Part shown: piece after piece, positions 1-8,760 of the stretch
Layout: the number at the start of each line of letters is the position of its first letter
How positions within the stretch are numbered: position 1 is the stretch's first letter
Source of the DNA: Parvibaculum sp.
GTDB lineage: Bacteria > Pseudomonadota > Alphaproteobacteria > Parvibaculales > Parvibaculaceae
Direction: 5' to 3'
DNA length: 49,908 nt
Assembly: GCA_030682415.1 (NCBI GenBank)
Contig: JAUXOE010000076.1
Coordinates: 1-49,908, forward strand
The notes under the pieces: generated by a model
What the model was told of the DNA's origin: nothing
Database searches by the model: none
Seen by the model: the letters and a program-made list of their open reading frames with translations, nothing else
Translations under genes and position numbers: made by a program

Positions 1-25
1 GGGATTCGGTGCGGGGGCAATAAAA

Positions 26-116
26 CCGGGGATAAGTTTCTTCTTCATCCGTACACGGATATTATTTTCGGTGGTTTGTGACAGTTTTATGACAGTTTCG
101 TGACAGAAGGGGGGTC
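26..116. repeat. Second copy of the composite element, inverted relative to 29867-29972: CCGGGGATAAGT, 3x TGACAG (11-bp phase), G6 tract
   Basis: CCGGGGATAAGT 26-37; TGACAG at 79, 90, 101; GGGGGG 109-114. Confidence 0.85.
60..106 (-). promoter_or_regulatory. Candidate PhoB-dependent promoter reading leftward out of the window
   Basis: Minus strand: CTGTCACGAAA CTGTCATAAAA CTGTCACAAAC, then 9 nt, then TAATAT. Confidence 0.6.
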
Positions 117-205
117 CGCTCTTCAGCCATCGGCTGTGCATGCGCGCGCAAGCCGTTGATGTGGCCGGGAAATCCGGCCTGGAGGCTGTTTGATCCGTAG
201 ACGGA

Positions 206-889
206 TTATGCGCTGTCGCGGTTGAAGGCCGCGTCGAAGGTCGATCGGAGGGCGATGTCGACATCGGCCATGGTCGCTGTCAGGCCGAGATCGGCCAGGC
301 TGGTGACGCCATGTTGTGCGATTCCGCACGGCACGATCCCCGAAAAATGATCGAGGTCCGGATCGACATTGAGGCTAACCCCATGAAAGGTCACCCATTT
401 GCGGATGCGCACGCCGATGGCGGCGATCTTGTCTTCGGCCGTCAGCCCGCGCTCGGGGCGGCGGACCCAGACGCCGACGCGGTCGGGCCGCGTCTCGCCG
501 GTGACGTTGAACTGCGCCAGCGTGGCAATCAGCCAGGCCTCGAGGTCCTGCACAAAGGCGCGCACATCGGGGCGCCGGCGCTTCAGGTCGAGCATCACAT
601 AGGCGACCCGCTGGCCGGGCCCATGATAGGTGTATTGCCCGCCGCGTCCGGTCTGGAAGACCGGAAAGCGTTTGGGATCAATGAGATCGGCGGCGTCCGC
701 ACTGGTGCCGGCGGTATAGAGGGCGGGGTGTTCGAGCAGCCAGACCAGCTCCGCCGCGCTCCCCTCGGCGATCGCCGCCACCCGCGCCTCCATCTCCGCC
801 ACCGCCATTTCATAAGGCACCGGCGCATCCGAGACACGCCATTCGAGGTTTTGCGGGTTCGTCTCCGGGCGCGGCAGGGGCTTAACCAT
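206..889 (-). CDS. lipB: Octanoyltransferase LipB
   Basis: Translation has the LipB pattern ...[13 protein letters not shown]...[23 protein letters not shown]...[22 protein letters not shown]... Confidence 0.95.
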   Translation of the reverse strand: MVKPLPRPETNPQNLEWRVSDAPVPYEMAVAEMEARVAAIAEGSAAELVWLLEHPALYTAGTSADAADLIDPKRFPVFQTGRGGQYTYHGPGQRVAYVMLDLKRRRPDVRAFVQDLEAWLIATLAQFNVTGETRPDRVGVWVRRPERGLTAEDKIAAIGVRIRKWVTFHGVSLNVDPDLDHFSGIVPCGIAQHGVTSLADLGLTATMADVDIALRSTFDAAFNRDSA

Positions 890-959
890 CGGGTAACTCT
901 AGCATGGCAATTTGGTAGTCCGGTAAAGCACTTGGGGCCCTTTCGGCTCCCCGGGTCAA

Positions 960-1220
960 GTGGAGTTGCGCGTGAATTCGGTCAACAACGTCTTTGTCGA
1001 AATCTCGGTCGTCCTCGGCCGCACGACGCTGCCGATCCACCAGCTTCTGCGGATGGGCCGCGGCGCGGTGATCGAGCTCGGCACCATCCAGGACGAGGAA
1101 GTCTGGATACTGGCCAACAATGTGCCGATCGCGCGCGGCGAGATTATCGTCAAGGGCGAGCGCCTCGCGGTCTCCATCACCTCGGTCATCTCCAGCGCCA
1201 TGGCTGAAGCACGGGGCTGA
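960..1220 (+). CDS. FliM/FliN (SpoA-domain) flagellar motor switch family protein, short stand-alone form, GTG start
   Basis: VNNVFVEISVVLGRTTLPIHQLLRMGRGAVIELGTIQDEEVWILANNVPIARGEIIVKGERLAVSITSV matches the FliN C-terminal domain. Confidence 0.85.
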   Translation: MELRVNSVNNVFVEISVVLGRTTLPIHQLLRMGRGAVIELGTIQDEEVWILANNVPIARGEIIVKGERLAVSITSVISSAMAEARG

Positions 1221-1243
1221 AATCATTCGATTTTTTGTTCGGG

Positions 1244-1271
1244 ACGGGCTCCTTTCGGGGCCCGTTTTTTT
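1244..1271 (+). terminator. Intrinsic terminator downstream of the FliN-like gene
   Basis: acgggctcc-tttc-ggggcccgt stem followed by T7. Confidence 0.8.
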
Positions 1272-1389
1272 GTTCTACATCTCAATTTGTGTGAATTTTG
1301 GAATTATACGGACGTGAGTTGAATTATTCGTCACAATTGCTATCTCTAACGGGAATTGGAAGACCTGCTGCCCTCAGGAGGCGCGCGCC

Positions 1390-1950
1390 ATGTTTCCAGT
1401 CATGCTCGATCTCGGAACGCTGAAAGCTGTGCTCATCGGCGAGGGCGAAGTGGCTGAAAAGCGGCTGGCGGCGCTGGATGCCGCCGGTGCGGCGCATCTT
1501 GAGGTTTATTCGGGCGCGCCGACGCCGGTTCTGGTCAAGCAGGCCGGAAGGCGGCTGAAGGGCGTACGGCCCACAGGCGAGGCATTCCGGGGCGCTCGCG
1601 TCGTGTTTATCGCCGGTCTCGGCGACGCCGAAAGCGTGGCGCTGGCCGGGCTGGCGCGGTCGGCCGGGGCGCTGGTCAATACCGAGGATGTGAAGCCGCT
1701 CTGCGATTTTCACGTGCCCTCGGTGATGCGGCGCGGCGAGCTGACGATCACCGTCTCGACCGCCGGCAAGTCGCCGGGACTGGCGCGGCGGCTGCGGCGG
1801 CATCTGGAAGGGTTGTTCGGGGCCGAATGGGCCGGGCGGCTCGACGAACTGGGCCGGCAGCGCAAGCTCTGGCGCTCTCAGGGCCTCGAAATGGCCGAAA
1901 TCGGCCGCCGGGTCGATGCCTATATCGAAGAGAAAGGCTGGTTGTCATGA
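1390..1950 (+). CDS. Precorrin-2 dehydrogenase / sirohydrochlorin ferrochelatase-type protein (CysG N-terminal domain)
   Basis: MFPVMLDLGTLKAVLIGEGEVAEKRLAALDAAGA...; stop overlaps the next start (ATGA). Confidence 0.85.
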   Translation: MFPVMLDLGTLKAVLIGEGEVAEKRLAALDAAGAAHLEVYSGAPTPVLVKQAGRRLKGVRPTGEAFRGARVVFIAGLGDAESVALAGLARSAGALVNTEDVKPLCDFHVPSVMRRGELTITVSTAGKSPGLARRLRRHLEGLFGAEWAGRLDELGRQRKLWRSQGLEMAEIGRRVDAYIEEKGWLS

Positions 1951-2771
1951 CCGCACTGGATTTGAGCCGGCGTCCCGCCGGCGTCGCGGTCACCGAAAGC
2001 CGCGCCGCCGCCATGGATACGCCGACGCTCGTGTCGCCGCGACTGACGGCCTTGCGCGAAGCCCATCAAGGGCTGACGGGGCAGGCCTTGCTCGAGCAGA
2101 TGATCCGCACCGAATTTCAGGGCCGCATTGCGGTCGTTTCGTCCTTTGGCGCCGAATCTGCGGTGCTTCTGCACATGGTCGCCGAGATCGATCCGTCGAC
2201 GCCGGTGATTTTTCTCAACACCGGCAAGCTCTTCGGCGAAACGCTGCGCTATCGCGACCGGCTTCAGGAGAAGTTCGGCCTGACCGATTTGCGCGCCGCC
2301 GGCCCGCATCCGGCTGATCTTGCTGCAGTGGATCCCAATGGCGGCTTGTGGAACAGCGATCCCGATGCCTGCTGCCATGTCCGCAAGGTGCTGCCGCTTG
2401 AACGCGCACTGAAGGGTTTCAGTGCCTCGATCACCGGCCGCAAGCGTTTCCAGACCTCGACACGGGCCAGCATGCATCCGATCGAGGAAGAGCGTGTGCG
2501 CGGCACCGGCGAGCCCGGCACTGCCGCCGGAACCCGCTTCAAAATCAACCCGCTAGCCTATTGGGGCGAGGCGGAGCTCGACGCCTATGTCGACGCGCAC
2601 AAGCTGCCGCGGCATCCGCTGGTCAAGGACAACTACCTCTCGATCGGCTGCATGCCCTGCACCGAGCGCGTACCGGAAGGCGGCTCCTATCGCGACGGCC
2701 GCTGGGTCGGTCGCGACAAGGACGAGTGCGGCATCCACCTGCCGGCCAATCTGGATGGCGACGGGATTTGA
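1947..2771 (+). CDS. cysH: Phosphoadenylyl/adenylyl-sulfate reductase CysH, APS-reductase-like with Cys-Cys/CxxC motifs
   Basis: VVSSFGAESAVLLHMVAEIDPSTPVIFLNTGKLFGETL...DACCHVRKVLPL...SIGCMPCTERV; start chosen at the ATGA overlap. Confidence 0.9.
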   Translation: MTALDLSRRPAGVAVTESRAAAMDTPTLVSPRLTALREAHQGLTGQALLEQMIRTEFQGRIAVVSSFGAESAVLLHMVAEIDPSTPVIFLNTGKLFGETLRYRDRLQEKFGLTDLRAAGPHPADLAAVDPNGGLWNSDPDACCHVRKVLPLERALKGFSASITGRKRFQTSTRASMHPIEEERVRGTGEPGTAAGTRFKINPLAYWGEAELDAYVDAHKLPRHPLVKDNYLSIGCMPCTERVPEGGSYRDGRWVGRDKDECGIHLPANLDGDGI

Positions 2772-2858
2772 GCTTATTGCGCTAAACCCCCGTCATTCCT
2801 CAATTTGCAGCTTGAGCAAGCCATCCGGATTTGTTACATCGGCGCGGCTTGCGAACAT

Positions 2859-2945
2859 GCGGTCGTGGCGGAATTGGTAGACGCGCAGCGTTGAGGTCGC
2901 TGTGGGGTAACTCCCGTGGAAGTTCGAGTCTTCTCGACCGCACCA
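2859..2945 (+). tRNA. tRNA-Leu (anticodon GAG), CCA encoded
   Basis: GCGGTCG/CGACCGC acceptor stem, CAGCG-TTGAGGT-CGCTG anticodon arm, long variable arm, GTTCGAGTC T-loop, 3' ACCA. Confidence 0.96.
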
Positions 2946-3146
2946 TCGCAGGGCCGGGCTCCGGTCCGGTACAACGGACGAACCGACAAGACCGGTGGCC
3001 GGTCGCTGACAAAGCGCAGGCGCCGGTTTTTCATTTCGGCCGCGGCCGTCCGATTCAAAGGCGTTTCGGATGGCGCGCGGTGGCGGGACCCGGCCAAATA
3101 ACGCACACTCGCGGCCTGTTCGACGAACCAGATTCGCAGGCGCCGA

Positions 3147-4532
3147 ATGACCGATACCTCGACACCCACCCCAGCGGAAGATGCCGTCGACGACGCCTTG
3201 TCGCCGGCCTATGTGCGTTCCGTTGTCGATGCCGTGGACCGGGGCGACAAGGCGCAGGCGCGCGAGCTGGTTTTGCCCCTGCGCCCGGCCGATACCGCCG
3301 AACTCCTTGAATTGCTGCGCAGCGACGAGCGGCGCGATCTGGTCGACATGCTCGGCTCCGATCTCAATCCGGAAGTGCTGAGCGAACTCGACGAGAGCGT
3401 CCGCGACCATGTGATGGAGCTGCTCGACCCGAAGGACATTGCCGCCGCGCTGACGGAAATGGATTCGGACGACGCCGTCTATCTCCTCGAGGACATGAAC
3501 GAGGCCGAGCAGCGCGAAATTCTCGACCAGCTTCCGGCCAGCGAGCGCGCCGTGCTCGAGCAGTCGCTCGATTATCCGGAATACAGCGCCGGCCGTCTGA
3601 TGCAGCGCGAACTGGTCGCGGTGCCGCCCTATTGGGATGTCGGCCAGACGCTCGATTATCTGCGCGAGGCGCCGGATCTGCCGCATGAATTCTACGAAAT
3701 CTTCGCCGTCGATGCGGCCCACAGGCCGATCGGCACGGTGCCGCTGTCGCGGGTCACGCGATCGAAGCGCCCGGTCCGGATTTCCGAGATCATGGAGACC
3801 GAGCAGACGCTGATCCCGGTCGAGATGGACCAGGAAGACGTGGCGCTGCAGTTCAGCAAGTACGATCTGATCTCGGCCGCGGTGGTGGATGAGGACGGGC
3901 GGCTTGTCGGCGTCATCACGGTTGACGACATCGTCGAGGTTATCAGCGAGGAAGCTGCCGAGGATATCCGCTTGCTCGCCGGTGTCGGCGAGGAGTCGAT
4001 TTCGGACACGGTGCTTCAGACCAGCCGCAGCCGCATTCCCTGGCTCGCGGTCAATCTTGTCACGGCGATTATTGCGGCCTCGGTAATTGCCCTTTTCGAC
4101 GCCGCGATCGAGGAGATGGTGGCGCTTGCCGTGCTCATGCCGATCGTTGCGTCGATGGGCGGCAATGCCGGCACCCAGACCATGACCGTGACGGTGCGCG
4201 CGCTGGCGACCCGCGATCTCGTTCATTTCAATGCGCGGCGCACGATCTTGCGCGAGGTGCTGGTCGGCTTTCTGAACGGGATGGTTTTCGCGGTCATGCT
4301 TGGCTGCCTCGGCGGCTTGATCTTCCAGAGTGTCTGGCTGGGTGGGGTGCTGGCGGCGGCGATGATGATTAATCTTGTGGTTGCGGGGCTGACGGGCATT
4401 CTCGTTCCGCTGAGCCTTGATAAGCTTGGCGCCGACCCGGCGGTGTCGTCGCCGGTATTTGTGACGACGACCACGGATGTCGTGGGATTTTTCGCGTTTC
4501 TGGGACTTGCGGCGCTGGTCCTGTTTTACTGA
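3147..4532 (+). CDS. mgtE: Magnesium transporter MgtE
   Basis: MgtE N-domain, CBS pair and TM region MPIVASMGGNAGTQTMTVTVRALA. Confidence 0.95.
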   Translation: MTDTSTPTPAEDAVDDALSPAYVRSVVDAVDRGDKAQARELVLPLRPADTAELLELLRSDERRDLVDMLGSDLNPEVLSELDESVRDHVMELLDPKDIAAALTEMDSDDAVYLLEDMNEAEQREILDQLPASERAVLEQSLDYPEYSAGRLMQRELVAVPPYWDVGQTLDYLREAPDLPHEFYEIFAVDAAHRPIGTVPLSRVTRSKRPVRISEIMETEQTLIPVEMDQEDVALQFSKYDLISAAVVDEDGRLVGVITVDDIVEVISEEAAEDIRLLAGVGEESISDTVLQTSRSRIPWLAVNLVTAIIAASVIALFDAAIEEMVALAVLMPIVASMGGNAGTQTMTVTVRALATRDLVHFNARRTILREVLVGFLNGMVFAVMLGCLGGLIFQSVWLGGVLAAAMMINLVVAGLTGILVPLSLDKLGADPAVSSPVFVTTTTDVVGFFAFLGLAALVLFY

Positions 4533-4562
4533 GCATGTCGGCGAGTGTGGGAGAGTTGAGCG

Positions 4563-5576
4563 ATGCGTAACGCGATCCGATCCGGTGTTTCGGGGTTTCT
4601 TCTGGCGGCAGGGCTCTGCCTTGCGGCAGCGACGGCCTCGGCGCAGGGCTGGAGCGACGGCTCGCCGATGACAACGGCGCGTGCCTTTGCCGGCGCGGCA
4701 TTGCTGGGCGACGATCTCTATGTCGTCGGCGGCGACAGCACGTCGGGTCCACGCTCCGTGGCGGAAATCTACGATGTGCGCGGCAATATCTGGCGTCCCG
4801 CCGTTGCTCTGCCGGTGGGGCTGCAGCATTTCGGCATGGCCGAACTCAACGGCCGGCTCTTCATCGCCGGCGGGCACGAGGCGCCGCCGCCCCGGCGCGC
4901 CGACGATTTTGGTGCTCTGGGCGCCACTGCGTCCGGCGCGGTTTCCGATGGCGGCGACACCGACAATGTGTGGATCTTCGATCCGCGTGTCGGCGCATGG
5001 CTTTCCGGCCCGTCGATGCCAGCCGCACGCGCCGGTCACGGTCTCGTTGCCGTTGACGGCCAGCTCTACGCAATCGGCGGGCGCGGCGAGGGCGCCTCGC
5101 GGGTATTTGTCTACGATCCGGGCCGCGACCGCTGGAGCGTGTCGGGGTCGCCGATGCCGTCGCCGCGTGTTGCCTCCGCCTATGTGGCCGGTGGCGGGCT
5201 CATCTACGCAATCGGCGGACTCGACAGCGCCGGGGCGGCATCGTCGCGGGTCGATATTTTCGATCCGTCGAACGGAAGCTGGCGAACGGGCCCCTCATTG
5301 CCCGAGCCGCGCGCTGGCCATGTCGCGGCCGTTCTCGACGGGCGGCTTCATGTGACGGGTGGCGAGCAGCGGCGGCCGTTGCGCACCTATGGCGATCACT
5401 TCGTGCTCGATCTGGCAACCGGCGTCTGGCGGCGCGCGCCGTCGATGCCGACGCCGCGCCACGGCGCGGTGGCGACCGCCACGGCTGACCGGTTCATCGT
5501 CGTGGGCGGCAGCCCCGGCGCCGGCGTCTACACGGTTTTCACCGAGTCCGACGTGGTCGATATCTATTCCGAATAA
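4563..5576 (+). CDS. Secreted Kelch-repeat beta-propeller protein
   Basis: Signal peptide, then repeated kelch motifs (LYVVGGDS, LFIAGGHE, LYAIGGRG, IYAIGGLD, LHVTGGEQ, FIVVGGSP). Confidence 0.9.
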   Translation: MRNAIRSGVSGFLLAAGLCLAAATASAQGWSDGSPMTTARAFAGAALLGDDLYVVGGDSTSGPRSVAEIYDVRGNIWRPAVALPVGLQHFGMAELNGRLFIAGGHEAPPPRRADDFGALGATASGAVSDGGDTDNVWIFDPRVGAWLSGPSMPAARAGHGLVAVDGQLYAIGGRGEGASRVFVYDPGRDRWSVSGSPMPSPRVASAYVAGGGLIYAIGGLDSAGAASSRVDIFDPSNGSWRTGPSLPEPRAGHVAAVLDGRLHVTGGEQRRPLRTYGDHFVLDLATGVWRRAPSMPTPRHGAVATATADRFIVVGGSPGAGVYTVFTESDVVDIYSE

Positions 5577-5598
5577 GCGGTTAGCGTATTCGGTTCAT

Positions 5599-6489
5599 CT
5601 ATCTCATCAGCTTCAATGCCCGGAAGCCCATCGGGGCGAGACCGGTCATGTAGAAGCCGAGAATGGCCGCACCGAGGAACAGAATGGCGGCCGGCGGCAG
5701 GCCGATGGCGGCGCCGCCGGTTTCGACCGCCCAGCGCAATGCGAACAGCACCACGACGCCACCGACAACCATGATGGCCTGCTGCCAGAGGGCTGTACGG
5801 GGGCCACGGACCGGCGCGAGGCGGTAGTCGAGTGTCTGACCGGCGACCCAGCCGAACAGCAGGAACAGCACCGATGTGTGGCCGTAAAAGCTGCTGCCCG
5901 CGGAGCCTTCGGGCGGCCAAACGAACCATAACGCCGGCACCAGGGCCAGAATCACAGCCAGATGAGCCATGGCCGGCAGGCGCCGCCAGAAGTCGAACGA
6001 GGGGCCGAGCAGCCAGATGAAGAGCACGATGCCGGCAAGGCCGAGCACGGTGCCGACCAGAATGTCGTCGACGTCATGCACGCCCACATAGAGACGGCTC
6101 AGCCCGACACCGGCGGCGATGACGATCGCCGCGATCCAGGCCCATCTTTTCCGGATTTCATAGGCAAGCCACAGCCACATGGCGACCGCCACCTGCGCAT
6201 GGCCCGACGGTCGTCCGGGTGAGCCTTCGACACGATTGTCGATCCAGTAGCGCGGGTCGGGGCGGGCGTCCTGCCAGAAATCCTTCAGCCAGCCGTTGAC
6301 GATGGCGGTAATCGCGATCAGGACCGCGAGCCGCGTGAAGATGGCGCGGTCCCAGAGCCAGTAGCCTAGCGGCAGGAACATCAGGAAAAATGGCGTATAG
6401 CCGAGCCAGGTGAAGACATTGGCGATGGGCGTGGCCCAGTCGCTGCGCAGCGGCAGCACCCAATCCATGTTGTGCAGGAAATCTTCCAC
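5599..6489 (-). CDS. PAP2-family phosphatase, integral membrane
   Basis: KDFWQDARP ... PSGHAQ ... SRLYVGVHDVDDI phosphatase motifs with multiple TM segments. Confidence 0.9.
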   Translation of the reverse strand: MEDFLHNMDWVLPLRSDWATPIANVFTWLGYTPFFLMFLPLGYWLWDRAIFTRLAVLIAITAIVNGWLKDFWQDARPDPRYWIDNRVEGSPGRPSGHAQVAVAMWLWLAYEIRKRWAWIAAIVIAAGVGLSRLYVGVHDVDDILVGTVLGLAGIVLFIWLLGPSFDFWRRLPAMAHLAVILALVPALWFVWPPEGSAGSSFYGHTSVLFLLFGWVAGQTLDYRLAPVRGPRTALWQQAIMVVGGVVVLFALRWAVETGGAAIGLPPAAILFLGAAILGFYMTGLAPMGFRALKLMR

Positions 6490-6597
6490 CGATCGTCCCC
6501 CCCATAGCTGCGGCTTGTTTGGCGGCCGCTTGTTTTAGGCTAGGGTTCTGCCCCGAATCCCGGCCTTGGTCGCCAGTCTAAACGCGGAAACAGCTCG

Positions 6598-7797
6598 ATG
6601 TCACAAAACCGTCATGAAACTGATCCGGTCGTCATCGTCAGCGCGGCGCGCACGCCGATGGGCGGTTTTCAAGGCGCCTTGTCGGGTCTCACCGGCCCTG
6701 AGCTTGGTGCGGCGGCCGTCAAGGGCGCGGTTGCGAGGGCCGGCGTCGGCCCGGCCGAAATCGACGAAGTGCTGATGGGGTGCGTTTTGTCCGCGGGTGC
6801 CAAACAGGCGCCGGCGCGGCAGGCGGCGCTGAAGGCCGGTCTCGACGAGAAAACGCCCTGTACGACGGTCAACAAGATGTGCGGCTCGGGCATGAAAGCG
6901 GTGATGATGGCGCATGACGCCATTATTGCCGGTCACGGCGATGTCGTTGTGGCCGGCGGCCTCGAGAGCATGACCAATGCGCCCTATCTGCTGCCGAAGG
7001 CGCGGGGCGGCCTGCGTCTCGGGCATGGCGAGATCAAGGATCACATGTTCCTCGACGGGCTCGAAGACGCATACGAGGGGCGCCTGATGGGTTCCTATGC
7101 CGAAGACACCGCGCAGCACTACCAGTTCACGCGCGACGCACAGGATGCCTATGCGATGGAGTCCCTGAAGCGGGCCAAGCAGGCGGTCGAGAGCGGTACG
7201 TTTGCGCCGGAAATCGTGACCGTCAGCGCGCCGGGCCGGAAGGGCGCGGTCGAGGTTGCGCAGGACGAACAGCCGCTGACGGCGGATGCGTCGAAAATCC
7301 CGACGCTGAAGCCCGCATTTGCGAAGGACGGCACGGTGACGGCCGCCAATTCGAGCTCGATTTCGGATGGTGCCGCGGCGCTGGTGTTGATGCGTTTGTC
7401 GGAAGCCGAAAAGCGTGGACTTTCGCCGCTTGCCGCCATTCGCGGACATGCGATGCATGCGCAGGCACCAGCCTGGTTCTCGACCGCGCCGGTCGGTGCG
7501 ATCGCAAAGCTGTTGGAGCGCACCGGCTGGAGCACGAAGGATGTCGATCTCTGGGAGGTCAACGAGGCCTTTGCCGTCGTCGCCATGGCCGCGATCAAGG
7601 AACTCAACCTCAGCCACGACAACATGAACATTTATGGCGGCGCCTGCGCGCTCGGCCATCCGATCGGTGCTTCGGGGGCGCGCATTCTCGTGACGCTGCT
7701 CAATGCGCTTCAGCAGACCGGCGGCAAGCACGGCATCGCTTCGCTTTGCATCGGCGGCGGCGAGGCGACGGCGGTTGCGGTTGAACGGCTGAACTAG
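6598..7797 (+). CDS. Acetyl-CoA C-acyltransferase (thiolase)
   Basis: VIVSAARTPMGGFQGALS, NKMCGSGMKAV, WEVNEAFAVV, GGACALGHPIGASGARI. Confidence 0.95.
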   Translation: MSQNRHETDPVVIVSAARTPMGGFQGALSGLTGPELGAAAVKGAVARAGVGPAEIDEVLMGCVLSAGAKQAPARQAALKAGLDEKTPCTTVNKMCGSGMKAVMMAHDAIIAGHGDVVVAGGLESMTNAPYLLPKARGGLRLGHGEIKDHMFLDGLEDAYEGRLMGSYAEDTAQHYQFTRDAQDAYAMESLKRAKQAVESGTFAPEIVTVSAPGRKGAVEVAQDEQPLTADASKIPTLKPAFAKDGTVTAANSSSISDGAAALVLMRLSEAEKRGLSPLAAIRGHAMHAQAPAWFSTAPVGAIAKLLERTGWSTKDVDLWEVNEAFAVVAMAAIKELNLSHDNMNIYGGACALGHPIGASGARILVTLLNALQQTGGKHGIASLCIGGGEATAVAVERLN

Positions 7798-8189
7798 GCG
7801 GCGGCTTGCCCGAGCGATGCCTTCACGTGTTCGGCGAGCGCAATCAGGCCGTTCAACGGGCGTATCAGCACCTCGATGTGGCTCATCCGGCCGTCGGTGT
7901 CGACTGTGATCCGGTCGATGCCCTTCAATTTCGTTTCACCGATGCGTGACTCGAATTCGAGAATGATCTCGTTGCCGTCGATCCATTCCTTCGTGTAGGT
8001 GAAGTCCTCGAAACCCGCCACGACCATGGTCAGAATGGCTATCACATAGTCCTTCGAAGTCTTCGGCTTGTAGAAGGCGGGGGAGGAGATGGTCGCGCCG
8101 TCGGCGACAATGGTCTGCAGCAGCGCCGGGTCGTGGTTCTCGACATAGGCGTACCAGCGGGTCAGAAAGGTCTGGGCGGGATTGCTCAT
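7794..8189 (-). CDS. NTF2-like/SnoaL-type small protein
   Basis: Compact 131-aa alpha+beta protein with SnoaL-like pattern (FLTRWYAYVENHDPALLQTIVADGATISSPAF...). Confidence 0.7.
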   Translation of the reverse strand: MSNPAQTFLTRWYAYVENHDPALLQTIVADGATISSPAFYKPKTSKDYVIAILTMVVAGFEDFTYTKEWIDGNEIILEFESRIGETKLKGIDRITVDTDGRMSHIEVLIRPLNGLIALAEHVKASLGQAAA

Positions 8190-8252
8190 CTGTCGGGCTC
8201 CTGTCCGGTATGTTTATAACGGTGTTATAGTTTGCCAAGAGACAACCCGTCA

Positions 8253-8687
8253 ATGCCTCTCCACCTGATCAAGCTTTGCGTTGGCGCAGAAGATATTGCG
8301 GATCTGGCGACATGGCAGGCGGCGCGGCTGGCCGAAATGAAAAAACGCAAGCAACCGCAAAAGCTTGTGCATGTCACACGAATGACGCCGAAGCGCGCCG
8401 ACGAGATTCTGGCCGGCGGCTCGCTTTACTGGGTGATGAAGGGTGTCATTCGCTGCCGCCAGCGTCTGATCGGCATCGAGCCTTTCAAGGACGGCGAGGG
8501 CATCGGGCGCTGCCGTCTTGTGCTCGACAAGGAGATCGTCGCGACGCGGCGCCAAGATCGCCGGCCCTTTCAGGGCTGGCGCTATTTCGAGGCGAAGGAC
8601 GCACCGCCCGACGTCAAGAAGGGTGATCCCGGCGAGGATATGCCGGACGAGATGCGGCGCGAGCTGGAAGAACTCGGGCTGCTCTAG
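8253..8687 (+). CDS. DUF1489 family protein (alternative start 8232)
   Basis: MPLHLIKLCVGAEDIADLATWQ...GGSLYWVMKGVIRCRQRLIGIE...FQGWRYFEAKDAPPD. Confidence 0.85.
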   Translation: MPLHLIKLCVGAEDIADLATWQAARLAEMKKRKQPQKLVHVTRMTPKRADEILAGGSLYWVMKGVIRCRQRLIGIEPFKDGEGIGRCRLVLDKEIVATRRQDRRPFQGWRYFEAKDAPPDVKKGDPGEDMPDEMRRELEELGLL

Positions 8688-8760
8688 GCCCGCCCGTCGG
8701 GGCGGGTGACAGCTACCATCTTGTGTGATGGGCTGAGGGAAACAGAGCCTGGGGGAAAGC

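Noticed and set aside
882-897. TTAACCATCGGGTAAC at the lipB start as a CtrA site
   Set aside because: Second half-site is GTAA rather than TTAA and it overlaps the start codon; too weak.
2793-5039. 748-aa minus-strand ORF antisense to mgtE/kelch
   Set aside because: Low-complexity His/Arg-rich translation opposite well-supported CDSs; typical GC-rich antisense open frame.
8704-8711. Isolated TGACAG near 8706 as another copy of the composite element
   Set aside because: Single hexamer without 11-bp phasing or the GGGGATAAGT module.
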